The notes under the pieces were generated by a model. The model saw only the letters and a program-made list of their open reading frames with translations, was not told the DNA's origin and ran no database searches. DNA of 64,000 nucleotides from Flavipsychrobacter sp. (lineage in GTDB: Bacteria > Bacteroidota > Bacteroidia > Chitinophagales > Chitinophagaceae): contig JAWKLD010000002.1 in NCBI GenBank assembly GCA_041392855.1, forward strand, positions 208,384 through 272,383. Reading direction: 5' to 3'. Position 1 is the first letter of the stretch, and every line of letters begins with the position of its first letter. The position numbers and the translations under genes were made by a program. Of the stretch, positions 52,565-60,979 are shown piece after piece.

Positions 52565-53974
52565 ATGAAAAAGACTTTGTTAGTACTAATAGCTGCGCTA
52601 ATAACGGTAAATGGGCTTGCACAAGATCAATTTGTTGGCGACTGGTTTGGCAGTCTAAATGTTGGGCAAGAACTACAGATCGTCTTTCATATCTCAAACA
52701 ACGAGGCACTTAAAGCTACTTTGGACGTTCCTAAACAAGGAGCAAAAGCTATTCCGTGCAATGAGGTGATAGCAAAAGGGAACACGATCATTATAAATAT
52801 TGAGCTTATCAAAAGCAGATTTAGTGGCACGCTAAACAATGGAATAATAAAAGGCAACTGGATACAGAATGGAATGAATATCCCTGTAGAGCTATCAAAG
52901 CAAAAACCACAAAAGACCGTGCTCAAACGTCCTCAAACTCCTGAGCCTCCTTTTAGTTACAACAGTACCAATCTCATCTATCACAATAAAGACAAGTCTA
53001 TACAATATGGTGCTACCATTACTGTACCTGCAATAGATAAAAAGCACCCCGCTGTAATCCTAATTACCGGTTCGGGAGCACAAAATAGAGATGAAGAAAT
53101 AGAAGGGCATAAACCATTTGCAGTAATAGCAAACCACCTTACTAATAATGGCTATGCTGTATTAAGAATAGATGACCGAGGTGTAGGAGAGACGACTGGC
53201 AATACCAATGCTACTTCTGCTGACTTTGCAGAAGATATAATAGCGGGAATAGAGTACTTAAAAAGTAGAGACGATATAGACGCTAAAAAGATAGGCCTGT
53301 ATGGACATAGTGAAGGTGGACTTATCGCTCCAATGGTTGCTAATAAAACTAAGGATGTCAACTTCATCATATTAGCTGCAGGACCTGGCATACCTGTCAT
53401 TGACCTAATGAGTGAACAGAACTATGAGATATTACTAAAGATGGGCATAACCGATGAAATGGCAAAAGCATATACCCCACTGTATCGAGACATAATGTCT
53501 ATACTTACTACTGCAGAAAATAAAAAGTCTGCTGAGATAAAAATAAACAACACTATCAACTCCTGGAAAACTAGAACGGACAAGCAAACTGTAGCTATAA
53601 CAACAGGAATATCAGATGAGGCAACGCAAAAAGTTTTTGCCAATCAATTTTTAAAATTGTACGATAGTAAATGGCTGAAATACTTCATTAGCTACGATCC
53701 AACACCTGCACTAAAAAAACTGCGCTGCAAAGTCCTTGCGATAAACGGAGATAATGACATCCAGGTAATCTCTAAGTCAAATTTAGCTGGCATTGAATCG
53801 GCCTTAAAAAAGAGCAAGGTTAAAAGCTATGAAGTAAAAGAATTCAAAGGATTAAATCATCTATTTCAAAGCTGTAATACTTGCAATACTCAAGAGTATG
53901 GTAAAATTGAAACAACCTTTGAACCTGTAGTTTTGGATTATATAACCGATTGGCTGGACGAAAACGTGAAATAA
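52565..53974 (+). CDS. Exported alpha/beta hydrolase
   Basis: 469 residues from ATG at 52565, one base after the SdpI stop. A signal peptide (about 1-19, ending GLAQ) and an N-terminal beta-rich domain (about 20-115; FVGDWFGSLNVG) precede the hydrolase fold. Oxyanion region LITGSGAQNRDE, the nucleophile elbow GHSEGG (Ser249) and RIDDRGVGET place it among S9/DAP2-like or BAAT-like serine hydrolases. Acid and His of the triad lie near INGDNDIQV and LNHLFQ. Substrate unknown; it is an unusual partner for sdpRI. A bidirectional terminator ends the operon. Confidence 0.88.
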   Translation: MKKTLLVLIAALITVNGLAQDQFVGDWFGSLNVGQELQIVFHISNNEALKATLDVPKQGAKAIPCNEVIAKGNTIIINIELIKSRFSGTLNNGIIKGNWIQNGMNIPVELSKQKPQKTVLKRPQTPEPPFSYNSTNLIYHNKDKSIQYGATITVPAIDKKHPAVILITGSGAQNRDEEIEGHKPFAVIANHLTNNGYAVLRIDDRGVGETTGNTNATSADFAEDIIAGIEYLKSRDDIDAKKIGLYGHSEGGLIAPMVANKTKDVNFIILAAGPGIPVIDLMSEQNYEILLKMGITDEMAKAYTPLYRDIMSILTTAENKKSAEIKINNTINSWKTRTDKQTVAITTGISDEATQKVFANQFLKLYDSKWLKYFISYDPTPALKKLRCKVLAINGDNDIQVISKSNLAGIESALKKSKVKSYEVKEFKGLNHLFQSCNTCNTQEYGKIETTFEPVVLDYITDWLDENVK

Positions 53975-54005
53975 ACAGGGCCTAATAAGTCAACCCTGTT
54001 TATTC
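53969..54005. terminator. Bidirectional terminator between the hydrolase and YHS genes
   Basis: GAATAAACAGGG pairs with CCCTGTTTATTC (12 bp) around a 13-nt loop. The stem includes the hydrolase stop codon; the flanks are A/T-rich on both sides. Confidence 0.78.
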
Positions 54006-54019
54006 ATAAACTATTTGTA

Positions 54020-54481
54020 TTAGGGCTGCTTACTGAGTTTTACCCAATTAGAATTCGCTTTTGAAACTAACTTATTATGCTCTCCATCTAACCATAATTG
54101 CTGTGCATCTACTTCTAGATTATAAAGAAACAAAAAGTACTTTCCACCCTTCACTACAAATTTGTTTGGATCTGTCCTAAACTTGGCACCAACAGAAACT
54201 CCAAAGGCGCAATAACCACCGTACTGAGGTTGGTATCTGGCAGGGTTTGCTTCAAACTTCTTTTGCTGTTCCATATTAGTGAAATAGTAGACAAGATCAT
54301 TATAAGTAGACTTAAATTCTTTTGATCCTTTTTGTGCTATCCCGAGATCAAGGTAAGAAACAGGACTATAGCCTTGTAAAGCAACTTTGCTATCGTCAAC
54401 GTTATTGGCCGACTTTAAATTTTGTGCAAATACAGTAGTGGTCATTAGTACTGTTGCAATCAATAACAATGTATTTTTCAT
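54020..54481 (-). CDS. Exported YHS domain protein
   Basis: 153 residues from ATG at 54481 with a signal peptide (about 1-19, ending VFAQ). A single YHS domain: VALQGYSPVSYLDLGIAQKGS, then FTNMEQQKKFEANPARYQPQYGGYCAFGVSVGAKF, the usual pattern with a single conserved Cys (YCAFG). YHS domains may bind metal; role here unknown. The frame continues upstream of the ATG into the SnoaL gene but lacks family sequence there. It lies 13 bp downstream of the SnoaL-like gene. Confidence 0.85.
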   Translation of the reverse strand: MKNTLLLIATVLMTTTVFAQNLKSANNVDDSKVALQGYSPVSYLDLGIAQKGSKEFKSTYNDLVYYFTNMEQQKKFEANPARYQPQYGGYCAFGVSVGAKFRTDPNKFVVKGGKYFLFLYNLEVDAQQLWLDGEHNKLVSKANSNWVKLSKQP

Positions 54482-54494
54482 AGTATTTTTCTTT

Positions 54495-54848
54495 TTAGTT
54501 TTTAAAATATTGTTCGTTAACGATCTTGTTATCTTCCCATACCGATCTGATGATCTCATGCCAAAGTATAGTGCTACCATCCTTCATATCGAAATGAAAA
54601 GTATACTCAGCAAAAGATACATTCTCGCTAAAAGAAGAGTGATGGAGCGTTATTTCATTAACGTTTTTTATCGCTCCAGCAAAGCCCTCCATCTTTTTCA
54701 ACATTTCAGTTTTATTACTTGTTTTGGCGCCGTCAAAATCAAGAGTAGTAGCATGATCTGCAAAAAACTTGTCAGTAGCTGCAACGATCAGCCCTTGTTT
54801 AATCATATCATTTTTTTCCGTTAAAAGTTGGTTTAAATCTTGTGTCAT
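54495..54848 (-). CDS. SnoaL/NTF2-like small protein
   Basis: 117 residues with a nuclear transport factor 2-like (SnoaL) cone fold: N-terminal helices LNQLLTEKNDMIKQGLIVAATDKFFADHATTLDFDG, then KTEMLKKMEGFAGAI and antiparallel strands with EITLHHSSF, VSFAEYTFHFDMKDGS and WEDNKIVNEQYFKN. Enzymatic residues cannot be assigned. It lies between the AraC regulator (88 bp) and the YHS gene (13 bp), the same strand, so the three may be one unit. Confidence 0.83.
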   Translation of the reverse strand: MTQDLNQLLTEKNDMIKQGLIVAATDKFFADHATTLDFDGAKTSNKTEMLKKMEGFAGAIKNVNEITLHHSSFSENVSFAEYTFHFDMKDGSTILWHEIIRSVWEDNKIVNEQYFKN

Positions 54849-54936
54849 AAGCTTGTATTCGTTTTTGATTTACGATACAAAACTAGAAGCAGAGACACCA
54901 TCCATCACTACAAAAATGTAGCTAAGTACTGTACTT

Positions 54937-55956
54937 TTAATTCGATGCGCGATAATGCATCGGTGTAATGCCAACATGCTTTTTGAAAAATGAAGAGAAA
55001 TGATTTGACTCTTTAAAACCTAATTCATAAGCTATAGTAGTAGTACTGAACCCTTGCAGCAACATTTTTTGGGATTCATGGATTATTTTTTTAGATATCA
55101 GCTCATGCATACCCACACCTATTCTTTGCTTTACCTTCTTGGAAAACGACCTTGGTGTCATGCACAATTCATTAGCGTAGAACGAAAGCATATGTTTTTC
55201 CTTATAGTACTTGTCTATCAGTGTTAACACATCAGTTATAAAACTATCACGTCCATGCACTTCATATACACATCTAAATTCATGAGGTGCCATATTCGTA
55301 TGTAGCTTAAAGAATTTATTGAAATATGCTGCATCTTTAAACCCCAACTCATAAGCTATTTCCTTAGTGCTCATATCTGTAAACACCACCTTTCGTTGTG
55401 CTTCTAATAGTATCTTTTTTTGCTTTAATTGTAATACTGTATAACACAACTTTTCTTTAGACAATGATTGTATGCGATTTGGAGCTTCGTTAAGAAAACC
55501 AGCAATATCTTTTAGTGTTATAGGTTCTCTAAATTTCACATCTACAACATCTTTTAAATCAAATAGTAATTCTACTTCACTCATTGTTGCAGAAAATGGA
55601 TTCTGTTCCACCCATCTGTTAATAGCATTTGATAAGAGTACTACAGAAGACTGTTTTGTTTCCAGTTGTTCAAAATCATTGACCTTAACATACCCTACAC
55701 TAACTAAATGCTTAAAGAGTAGCCTTGAATTTACCACTTGCTGTACACTATTTGCTGGAAAGTCTAAAACTTCTATCCTAAAATGGCCAGATAGCAATTG
55801 AAAGTACTGACCCGGCGAAAGAAAAATGGCTTTACCGGAGCTATAGCCGTAATTCTTAAAATCTATTTGAAATAGTCCATCTCCCTCTCTTATGAAAAGG
55901 AGGCAATATTGGTTAAAAGAGTATACTTGATAAACAAGAGGAGTAAATGATCTCAT
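54937..55956 (-). CDS. AraC family regulator with two tandem DNA-binding domains
   Basis: 339 residues. The N-terminal part (about 1-130) has short beta strands like a cupin sensor (IREGDGLFQI, GKAIFLSPGQYFQLL). Two full AraC/XylS HTH domains follow: the first at about 145-231, ending IAYELGFKDAAYFNKFFKLHTNMAPHEFR, and the second at about 239-336, ending IAYELGFKESNHFSSFFKKHVGITPMHYR. Each has the two HTH units. Most AraC proteins have one such domain. It probably controls the following SnoaL and YHS genes. Confidence 0.9.
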   Translation of the reverse strand: MRSFTPLVYQVYSFNQYCLLFIREGDGLFQIDFKNYGYSSGKAIFLSPGQYFQLLSGHFRIEVLDFPANSVQQVVNSRLLFKHLVSVGYVKVNDFEQLETKQSSVVLLSNAINRWVEQNPFSATMSEVELLFDLKDVVDVKFREPITLKDIAGFLNEAPNRIQSLSKEKLCYTVLQLKQKKILLEAQRKVVFTDMSTKEIAYELGFKDAAYFNKFFKLHTNMAPHEFRCVYEVHGRDSFITDVLTLIDKYYKEKHMLSFYANELCMTPRSFSKKVKQRIGVGMHELISKKIIHESQKMLLQGFSTTTIAYELGFKESNHFSSFFKKHVGITPMHYRASN

Positions 55957-56022
55957 ACTGATATCCTATCTCATATAGAGACGGATAAAATCAAAAATCA
56001 TTTCATAAAGCATAAGTTTTTT

Positions 56023-57795
56023 TTATAAAGTTGCTTTTTGTTTCTGTCGCTCCACTGCTGTGTACAATTTGTAATACTCCCCTTTGGCAGTGATAAGCTC
56101 TTCATGATTGCCCTGCTCTATTATTTGCCCTTTATCCATTACCAATATGCTATCGGCCATACGTATTGTAGATAGCCTATGCGCTATAACAATAGACGTT
56201 CTGCCTTTTATCAAAGTATCTATGGCATTCTGAATCAACTGTTCACTTTCACTATCTACAGATGAGGTAGCCTCATCTAATATGAGTATTGAAGGGTTAT
56301 ACAATAAAGCTCTAGCAAAAGAAACTAGCTGGCGTTGCCCTTGTGACAAACTATTACCTCTTTCCATCACATCAAATTCGTACCCACCTGGCAAGGTCAT
56401 TATAAATTCGTGAATGCCTAGCATTTGCGTAACGCGTTGTACTTCTTCTAATGGGATATCAGAATTACGCAATGTAATATTATCGTAAATAGTACCGGAG
56501 AATAAGAAGACATCCTGCAACACAATACCTATATGACTTCTTAATGTGTCAATATCATACTCCTTAATATCAGTACCGTCTATTAATATTTTTCCGTCTT
56601 GTATTTCGTACTGGCGGTTAATAAGGTTTATAATAGAAGTTTTACCTGCACCTGTATGTCCTACCACGGCCATTGTCTTACCCGCACCCAATTCAAACGA
56701 TATACCTTTTAGAACAGGAATACCTTCTTTATAGCTAAAGTGTACATTTTTAAAAGACAATTTACCATCAATATGTTGAGGTTTGTAAACTCCTTCATTC
56801 TTTAAATGCTCTTCACTATCCAATACTGCAAACACACGCTCAGCAGCCACCACCCCCATCTGCAGTACGTTAAATTTATCAGCAAGCATGCGAAGAGGAC
56901 GAAATAAAAGATTGAGGTACATCACGAAAGCAATAACAACACCAGGTGTAACATCATAATGCAACATACTTATTGCCCCCCACCATACTAACAAACCAAG
57001 AGAAACCGCTAAAATTATTTCTACAACAGGAAAGAAAACTGAATAGGCAAAAATAGCTCTAATATTAGCTGAGCGATGTTTCTTATTGATCATTTGAAAC
57101 TTCTCTTGCTCTTTTTTCTCAGCAGCAAATGCTTGTACAATGTACATACCTACTATATGTTCCTGCACATAAGAGTTTAGGTCTGATACGGCATTACGTA
57201 CCATTTGAAAAGACTTCTTTACACTTTCTTTAAAGTAGTAAGTAGCCAATATCATAAAAGGAAAAGTAGCAAGGCAGATCAAAGTTAATTTCCAATCGGT
57301 CACCAACATGACACCTATTATGGCAAGTATGGTCAATACATCTGCTATAATAGAAATAACCCCTTGGCCAAACACTTCGTTAACAGCCTCTATATCATTA
57401 ATAGTTCTTGTCGTTAGCGTACCAATAGGAGTGCGGTCATAGTATGCAATATTCTGATTCAGTATTTTTTTAAATACTGTCTTACGCATATCATTGACGG
57501 TTGTTTGTCCTAGCCAGTTTATGCGGTACATAAAAACAAAACGGATCAAACTCTCTATCAATAAAACGCCAAGCTGTATCACACTTACCCATATCAAGCC
57601 CTCTAGCAGTTTATTATTAATATACTTGTCTATAGACAACTGTATCAAATAAGGACGTAATGGCGCTAGTGCTGCCAGTACTATAGACAGCGTTATTGAT
57701 AAGTACAATGTACTTTTATATGGTTTCGTAAAAGAGAGAATCCTTAAAAGGACCTTCAAATTAAATACCTTCTTTTTGTTTTTCTCTTCAGTCAC
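56023..57795 (-). CDS. ABC transporter, fused permease/ATP-binding exporter (MsbA-like)
   Basis: 590 residues. The N-terminal type-1 exporter domain has six transmembrane segments (about 20-310). The ATPase domain has Walker A GHTGAGKTSI (about 379-388), QIGIVLQDVFLFSG-like IGIVLQDVFLFSG, signature LSQGQRQLVSFARAL, Walker B SILILDEATSSVD and H-loop IAHRLST. LSQGQ is frequent in lipid and multidrug exporters. The start is GTG; no nearby in-frame ATG precedes the first helix. It lies 2 bp downstream of prfB. Confidence 0.94.
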   Translation of the reverse strand: MTEEKNKKKVFNLKVLLRILSFTKPYKSTLYLSITLSIVLAALAPLRPYLIQLSIDKYINNKLLEGLIWVSVIQLGVLLIESLIRFVFMYRINWLGQTTVNDMRKTVFKKILNQNIAYYDRTPIGTLTTRTINDIEAVNEVFGQGVISIIADVLTILAIIGVMLVTDWKLTLICLATFPFMILATYYFKESVKKSFQMVRNAVSDLNSYVQEHIVGMYIVQAFAAEKKEQEKFQMINKKHRSANIRAIFAYSVFFPVVEIILAVSLGLLVWWGAISMLHYDVTPGVVIAFVMYLNLLFRPLRMLADKFNVLQMGVVAAERVFAVLDSEEHLKNEGVYKPQHIDGKLSFKNVHFSYKEGIPVLKGISFELGAGKTMAVVGHTGAGKTSIINLINRQYEIQDGKILIDGTDIKEYDIDTLRSHIGIVLQDVFLFSGTIYDNITLRNSDIPLEEVQRVTQMLGIHEFIMTLPGGYEFDVMERGNSLSQGQRQLVSFARALLYNPSILILDEATSSVDSESEQLIQNAIDTLIKGRTSIVIAHRLSTIRMADSILVMDKGQIIEQGNHEELITAKGEYYKLYTAVERQKQKATL

Positions 57796-57797
57796 TT

Positions 57798-58889
57798 TTA
57801 GTCTTGTTCTTCTTTTATGGTCATCAAATACGCTTTGATAAATTCATCTATCTCTCCATCCATCACAGGGCCTACATTACCTACTTCATAATCTGTCCTG
57901 TGGTCTTTTATCATTTTATAGGGGTGGAAAACATAAGAGCGGATTTGCGACCCCCATTCTATTTTTTTCTTTGTAGAGTTGGTCGCGTTCTTTAACTCCT
58001 CTCTTTTACGCAATTCTTCTTCATAAAGTTGGCTCTTTAACATGGTCATAGCCTTCTCTCTATTTTCTCCTTGCGTACGCGACTGTTGGCATTCTACTAC
58101 TATTCCTGAAGGTATGTGTTTTAAACGAACTGCGGTTTCTACCTTGTTTACATTCTGTCCTCCTTTACCACCAGCACGGAAAAAGTCCCACTCTATATCA
58201 GCGGGGTTCACCTCTATATCAATATTACTATCTACCAAAGGATAAACGAATACAGAGGCAAAAGAAGTATGTCTTCTGGCATTAGAATCGAAAGGAGAGA
58301 TACGTACTAATCTATGCACGCCACTTTCTGCCTTCAATAGACCATAAGCAAAAGCTCCATCGAACTCCATAGTAGCTTGCTTTATACCGGCACCGTCTCC
58401 GTACTGCAGATCAAGCTCTGATATTTTCCAGCCTTGCTTCTCACCATACATACGGTACATACGAAGCAACATCTCTGCCCAATCCTGACTTTCAGTACCT
58501 CCTGCGCCAGAGTTAATTACCATTACCGCTGGCATCTCATCTTCAGGCTCACTCAATGTCGAGCGAAACTCTGCATCTTCAATATCAGCAATCGCCTTTT
58601 TGTAGGCTACCGCAACCTCTTCCTCCTCTGTTTCTCCTGCCTTCCAAAACTCAAAAAGTACCGCAAAATCTTCTACTGAAGTACTTACTTGCTCATAGAG
58701 GTCTACCCAAAACTTATTCAGCTGAATTTCTTTAAGAATACTTGTAGCACGCTCATTATCATCCCAAAAGCCAGGTGCTAATGTTAGCTGCCTATCATTT
58801 TGGATCTTATCATTCCTTTCATCAATTCTTAGAAAACGAGATAAATGCTGCACTTTTTCGCGCATCTCTTTCAGCTGTTCCTGCGTCAT
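57798..58889 (-). CDS. prfB: Peptide chain release factor 2
   Basis: Recognizes UGA and UAA stop codons and triggers peptidyl-tRNA hydrolysis. The recognition tripeptide SPF is at 198-200 (RISPFDSNARRHTSFA), and the catalytic GGQ at 243-245 (RAGGKGGQNVNK). 363 residues. The frame is open from the ATG at 58889 with no in-frame UGA near codon 25, so the classic autoregulatory +1 frameshift of RF2 is absent. It leads directly into the ABC gene, 2 bp on. Confidence 0.97.
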   Translation of the reverse strand: MTQEQLKEMREKVQHLSRFLRIDERNDKIQNDRQLTLAPGFWDDNERATSILKEIQLNKFWVDLYEQVSTSVEDFAVLFEFWKAGETEEEEVAVAYKKAIADIEDAEFRSTLSEPEDEMPAVMVINSGAGGTESQDWAEMLLRMYRMYGEKQGWKISELDLQYGDGAGIKQATMEFDGAFAYGLLKAESGVHRLVRISPFDSNARRHTSFASVFVYPLVDSNIDIEVNPADIEWDFFRAGGKGGQNVNKVETAVRLKHIPSGIVVECQQSRTQGENREKAMTMLKSQLYEEELRKREELKNATNSTKKKIEWGSQIRSYVFHPYKMIKDHRTDYEVGNVGPVMDGEIDEFIKAYLMTIKEEQD

Positions 58890-58940
58890 AATCTATGTAA
58901 AGGTAAGCCCTTCGTATTATTTGTTAGTGGAAATAAGTTG

Positions 58941-59441
58941 TCAAGATTCCACAGCTACCTCTTTCACTTTGAAGGTGAAATTGCGTTGTGAAATATAGCT
59001 AAACACAGCTACTATAGCTGTAGTGACAATCTTAGACGGTGTTGGGTACCAATGGAAGTATTCTACAAACAACTTGAGGAATACATAGTTGAGTAAAATA
59101 CACATGCAGACCAATAATGCATACCTGAAGAGCTGTACCCTCCCTTTCAGGTTAGACTCAGGAAAAACTATGTATTTGGCCAAACCAAAACCTAATGGGA
59201 AACTGATACTAAAGGAGATGATAAATGCCGCAATATGTGGCGTAATAGCAATACTGCCAATAGGAACTGGCTGCTTCCCTAATATAAAGTTGTAGGCTAC
59301 AAAATAAATGAGGATATCAAGCACAGTATTAGAACCTCCGCAAGCTATGTAACGAAAAGTTTGCTGATTGATCCACTTTGCAAAAGGCTTATGAAAAAAA
59401 TCAATAACTGTGAGTACGATATTTCTAACTCTTGATAGCAA
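58941..59441 (-). CDS. GtrA family membrane protein
   Basis: 166 residues, four transmembrane segments (about 27-47, 66-85, 102-123, 130-150). RYIACGGSNTVLDILIYFVAYNFIL is the GtrA N-terminal helix pattern, and ISQRNFTFK near the C-terminus is typical. GtrA proteins flip or help transfer undecaprenyl-linked sugars in polysaccharide glucosylation. The only start is TTG at 59441 (a stop codon lies directly upstream in frame). No partner glycosyltransferase (GtrB) is adjacent. Confidence 0.85.
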   Translation of the reverse strand: MLSRVRNIVLTVIDFFHKPFAKWINQQTFRYIACGGSNTVLDILIYFVAYNFILGKQPVPIGSIAITPHIAAFIISFSISFPLGFGLAKYIVFPESNLKGRVQLFRYALLVCMCILLNYVFLKLFVEYFHWYPTPSKIVTTAIVAVFSYISQRNFTFKVKEVAVES

Positions 59442-59508
59442 CTATATTAAAATAGGGGTGTAAAAATACACTAAAATCCTTAAGGAAACAGCATATACAT
59501 ATGCAAAT

Positions 59509-60513
59509 CTACCATTTGATCTTGCCCAAGCGCGTAAAAAAGTCTTTTTCTTTTGTTCCGCACACACGCAACATATCTGCCAGCTCATCGTAAGACACTA
59601 GGTCCGATGTCCTATTTTTCATTTGTCGTGCCGAATGATAGGCAAAATTCCGCCAATCATCACCGATCACTGTCAATTCTTCAGATAGTTCTTTTAAGTC
59701 GTCTCTTTGCAGCATTTCCCCTGCCTCTTGCAGAAATGCCGCATACAAGAATCTAAAACCTGCACCTCCTGTACCTATTTCCTCCTGCATACGTATTACA
59801 TTTCCTAAGTATAATGCTGACTTTCTAGGAGTTAGTTTCTTAGGGTATTTTTGTATTTGATTAGCTAAATGAAATATACCCTTATTACCAAACCAAGGCA
59901 ATGGAGGAGATAACATAAAGAAACAGGTTTGCTTAATACCTGCTTTAATTGCTTTAGGAAAATCCATCTCTTTAGGAGCAGACTTTACGTAATACATCAA
60001 GCCCTTAGGCTCGGGGAAACCTTTCGCAAAACGAGCTTTTGCCAAGTCTTCTGCCTTTATTCTTGATACGTCTTCTAGTATCGGATCACTCACTAAATAT
60101 TCATCTCCCTCTTTACCATATACTACGAGATTATGCGCATTAAAATGAAAACGAAAGGCCTCGGGTAAATACGGCAAATAATAGACACTACTACCCATAC
60201 CTACAGGCTTACCTTGCGCTAAAACATCATCTAAAGCTTGCATAGCAGCTTCCGGTGTGCGAAAACGCTGTTTCTCCATCTCTATATTCAAGCGTTTTGT
60301 TATCTGCTTAAATATTGTGCCCGGGAATGTTCTAAATGTAGAACCCGGAGTACCACTCACTTTTACAAAGGACAGATGCGCAAAGAAAATACCTGAACCT
60401 ATACCAAATACCATAGGTTCACTTACATCTATACCTTCAAACTTCAACAAATTTGATGTTACGCCACTCTCACAATGAGCGTGCTGGTAATGCTTAAAAT
60501 CAATTATACTCAT
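59509..60513 (-). CDS. BtrH N-terminal domain protein
   Basis: 334 residues. N-terminal BtrH-like domain (about 5-140) of the papain-like fold: HAHCESG (Cys14 with His11 and His13 around it), FGIGSGIFFAHLSF, and RFHFNAHNLVVYGKEGDEYLVSDP with a candidate catalytic His. BtrH in butirosin biosynthesis transfers an acyl group from a carrier protein to an aminoglycoside. The C-terminal half (about 160-334; DUF4872-like) is helical. No carrier protein or aminoglycoside gene lies nearby, so acyltransferase or amidohydrolase activity is inference. It starts 8 bp after the 134-aa gene. Confidence 0.82.
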   Translation of the reverse strand: MSIIDFKHYQHAHCESGVTSNLLKFEGIDVSEPMVFGIGSGIFFAHLSFVKVSGTPGSTFRTFPGTIFKQITKRLNIEMEKQRFRTPEAAMQALDDVLAQGKPVGMGSSVYYLPYLPEAFRFHFNAHNLVVYGKEGDEYLVSDPILEDVSRIKAEDLAKARFAKGFPEPKGLMYYVKSAPKEMDFPKAIKAGIKQTCFFMLSPPLPWFGNKGIFHLANQIQKYPKKLTPRKSALYLGNVIRMQEEIGTGGAGFRFLYAAFLQEAGEMLQRDDLKELSEELTVIGDDWRNFAYHSARQMKNRTSDLVSYDELADMLRVCGTKEKDFFTRLGKIKW

Positions 60514-60521
60514 TGTTAACC

Positions 60522-60926
60522 CTATTGACCAAAATTCTTTAATTCATCCACACTTATCTCAAACACTTCTGCATATTTTGCTATTAACCCTTCTTTCATT
60601 TTCCCGAATACCGACGGTTTGAAATGTCGTTTCACTTGCCACTGCCATTTGCCAACATATCTTGCCAGTAACGGTACATCCATCAAACATTTTTCCATAT
60701 AGTATGCTATAGGACTCAACACACCGTTTTCTACCTTTTTCTTTGTCTCAGCTAGCGAATCATCTACAGCGTCCCAAGCCTGCTTTGTGGCAAAGTTTTC
60801 TGCTTCCCACCCTGCAGAATTGACACCAGTATACTTACCCTTATCATCTACAGCATACATTAACTTTTTCACCTTATCACCTTCTTTAAAATCTCGAGGC
60901 TCTTGTGGCACTTCGTTTGTCTTCAT
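60522..60926 (-). CDS. Conserved small protein paired with the BtrH-like gene (function unknown)
   Basis: 134 residues, no signal peptide or membrane helix. The N-terminus is charged (EPRDFKEGDKVKKLMYAVDDKGKYTGVNSAGWEAEN, with a beta-turn-like strand pattern), followed by helices with AYYMEKCLMDVPLLARYVGKWQWQVKRHFKP. The C-terminal AKYAEVFEISVDELKNF resembles the last helix of an XRE-like helix-turn-helix domain, but I cannot confirm DNA binding. 8 bp upstream of the BtrH gene on the same strand, so it is probably a functional partner. I do not recognize the family. Confidence 0.75.
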   Translation of the reverse strand: MKTNEVPQEPRDFKEGDKVKKLMYAVDDKGKYTGVNSAGWEAENFATKQAWDAVDDSLAETKKKVENGVLSPIAYYMEKCLMDVPLLARYVGKWQWQVKRHFKPSVFGKMKEGLIAKYAEVFEISVDELKNFGQ

Positions 60927-60979
60927 CTTATCAGATTTCGGTAGTGAAAATAATAAAACTAAGTGTTCTTACTGTCGAC

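Noticed and set aside
58800..58889. RF2 programmed frameshift site
   Set aside because: No in-frame TGA near codon 25; the frame is open from the ATG.
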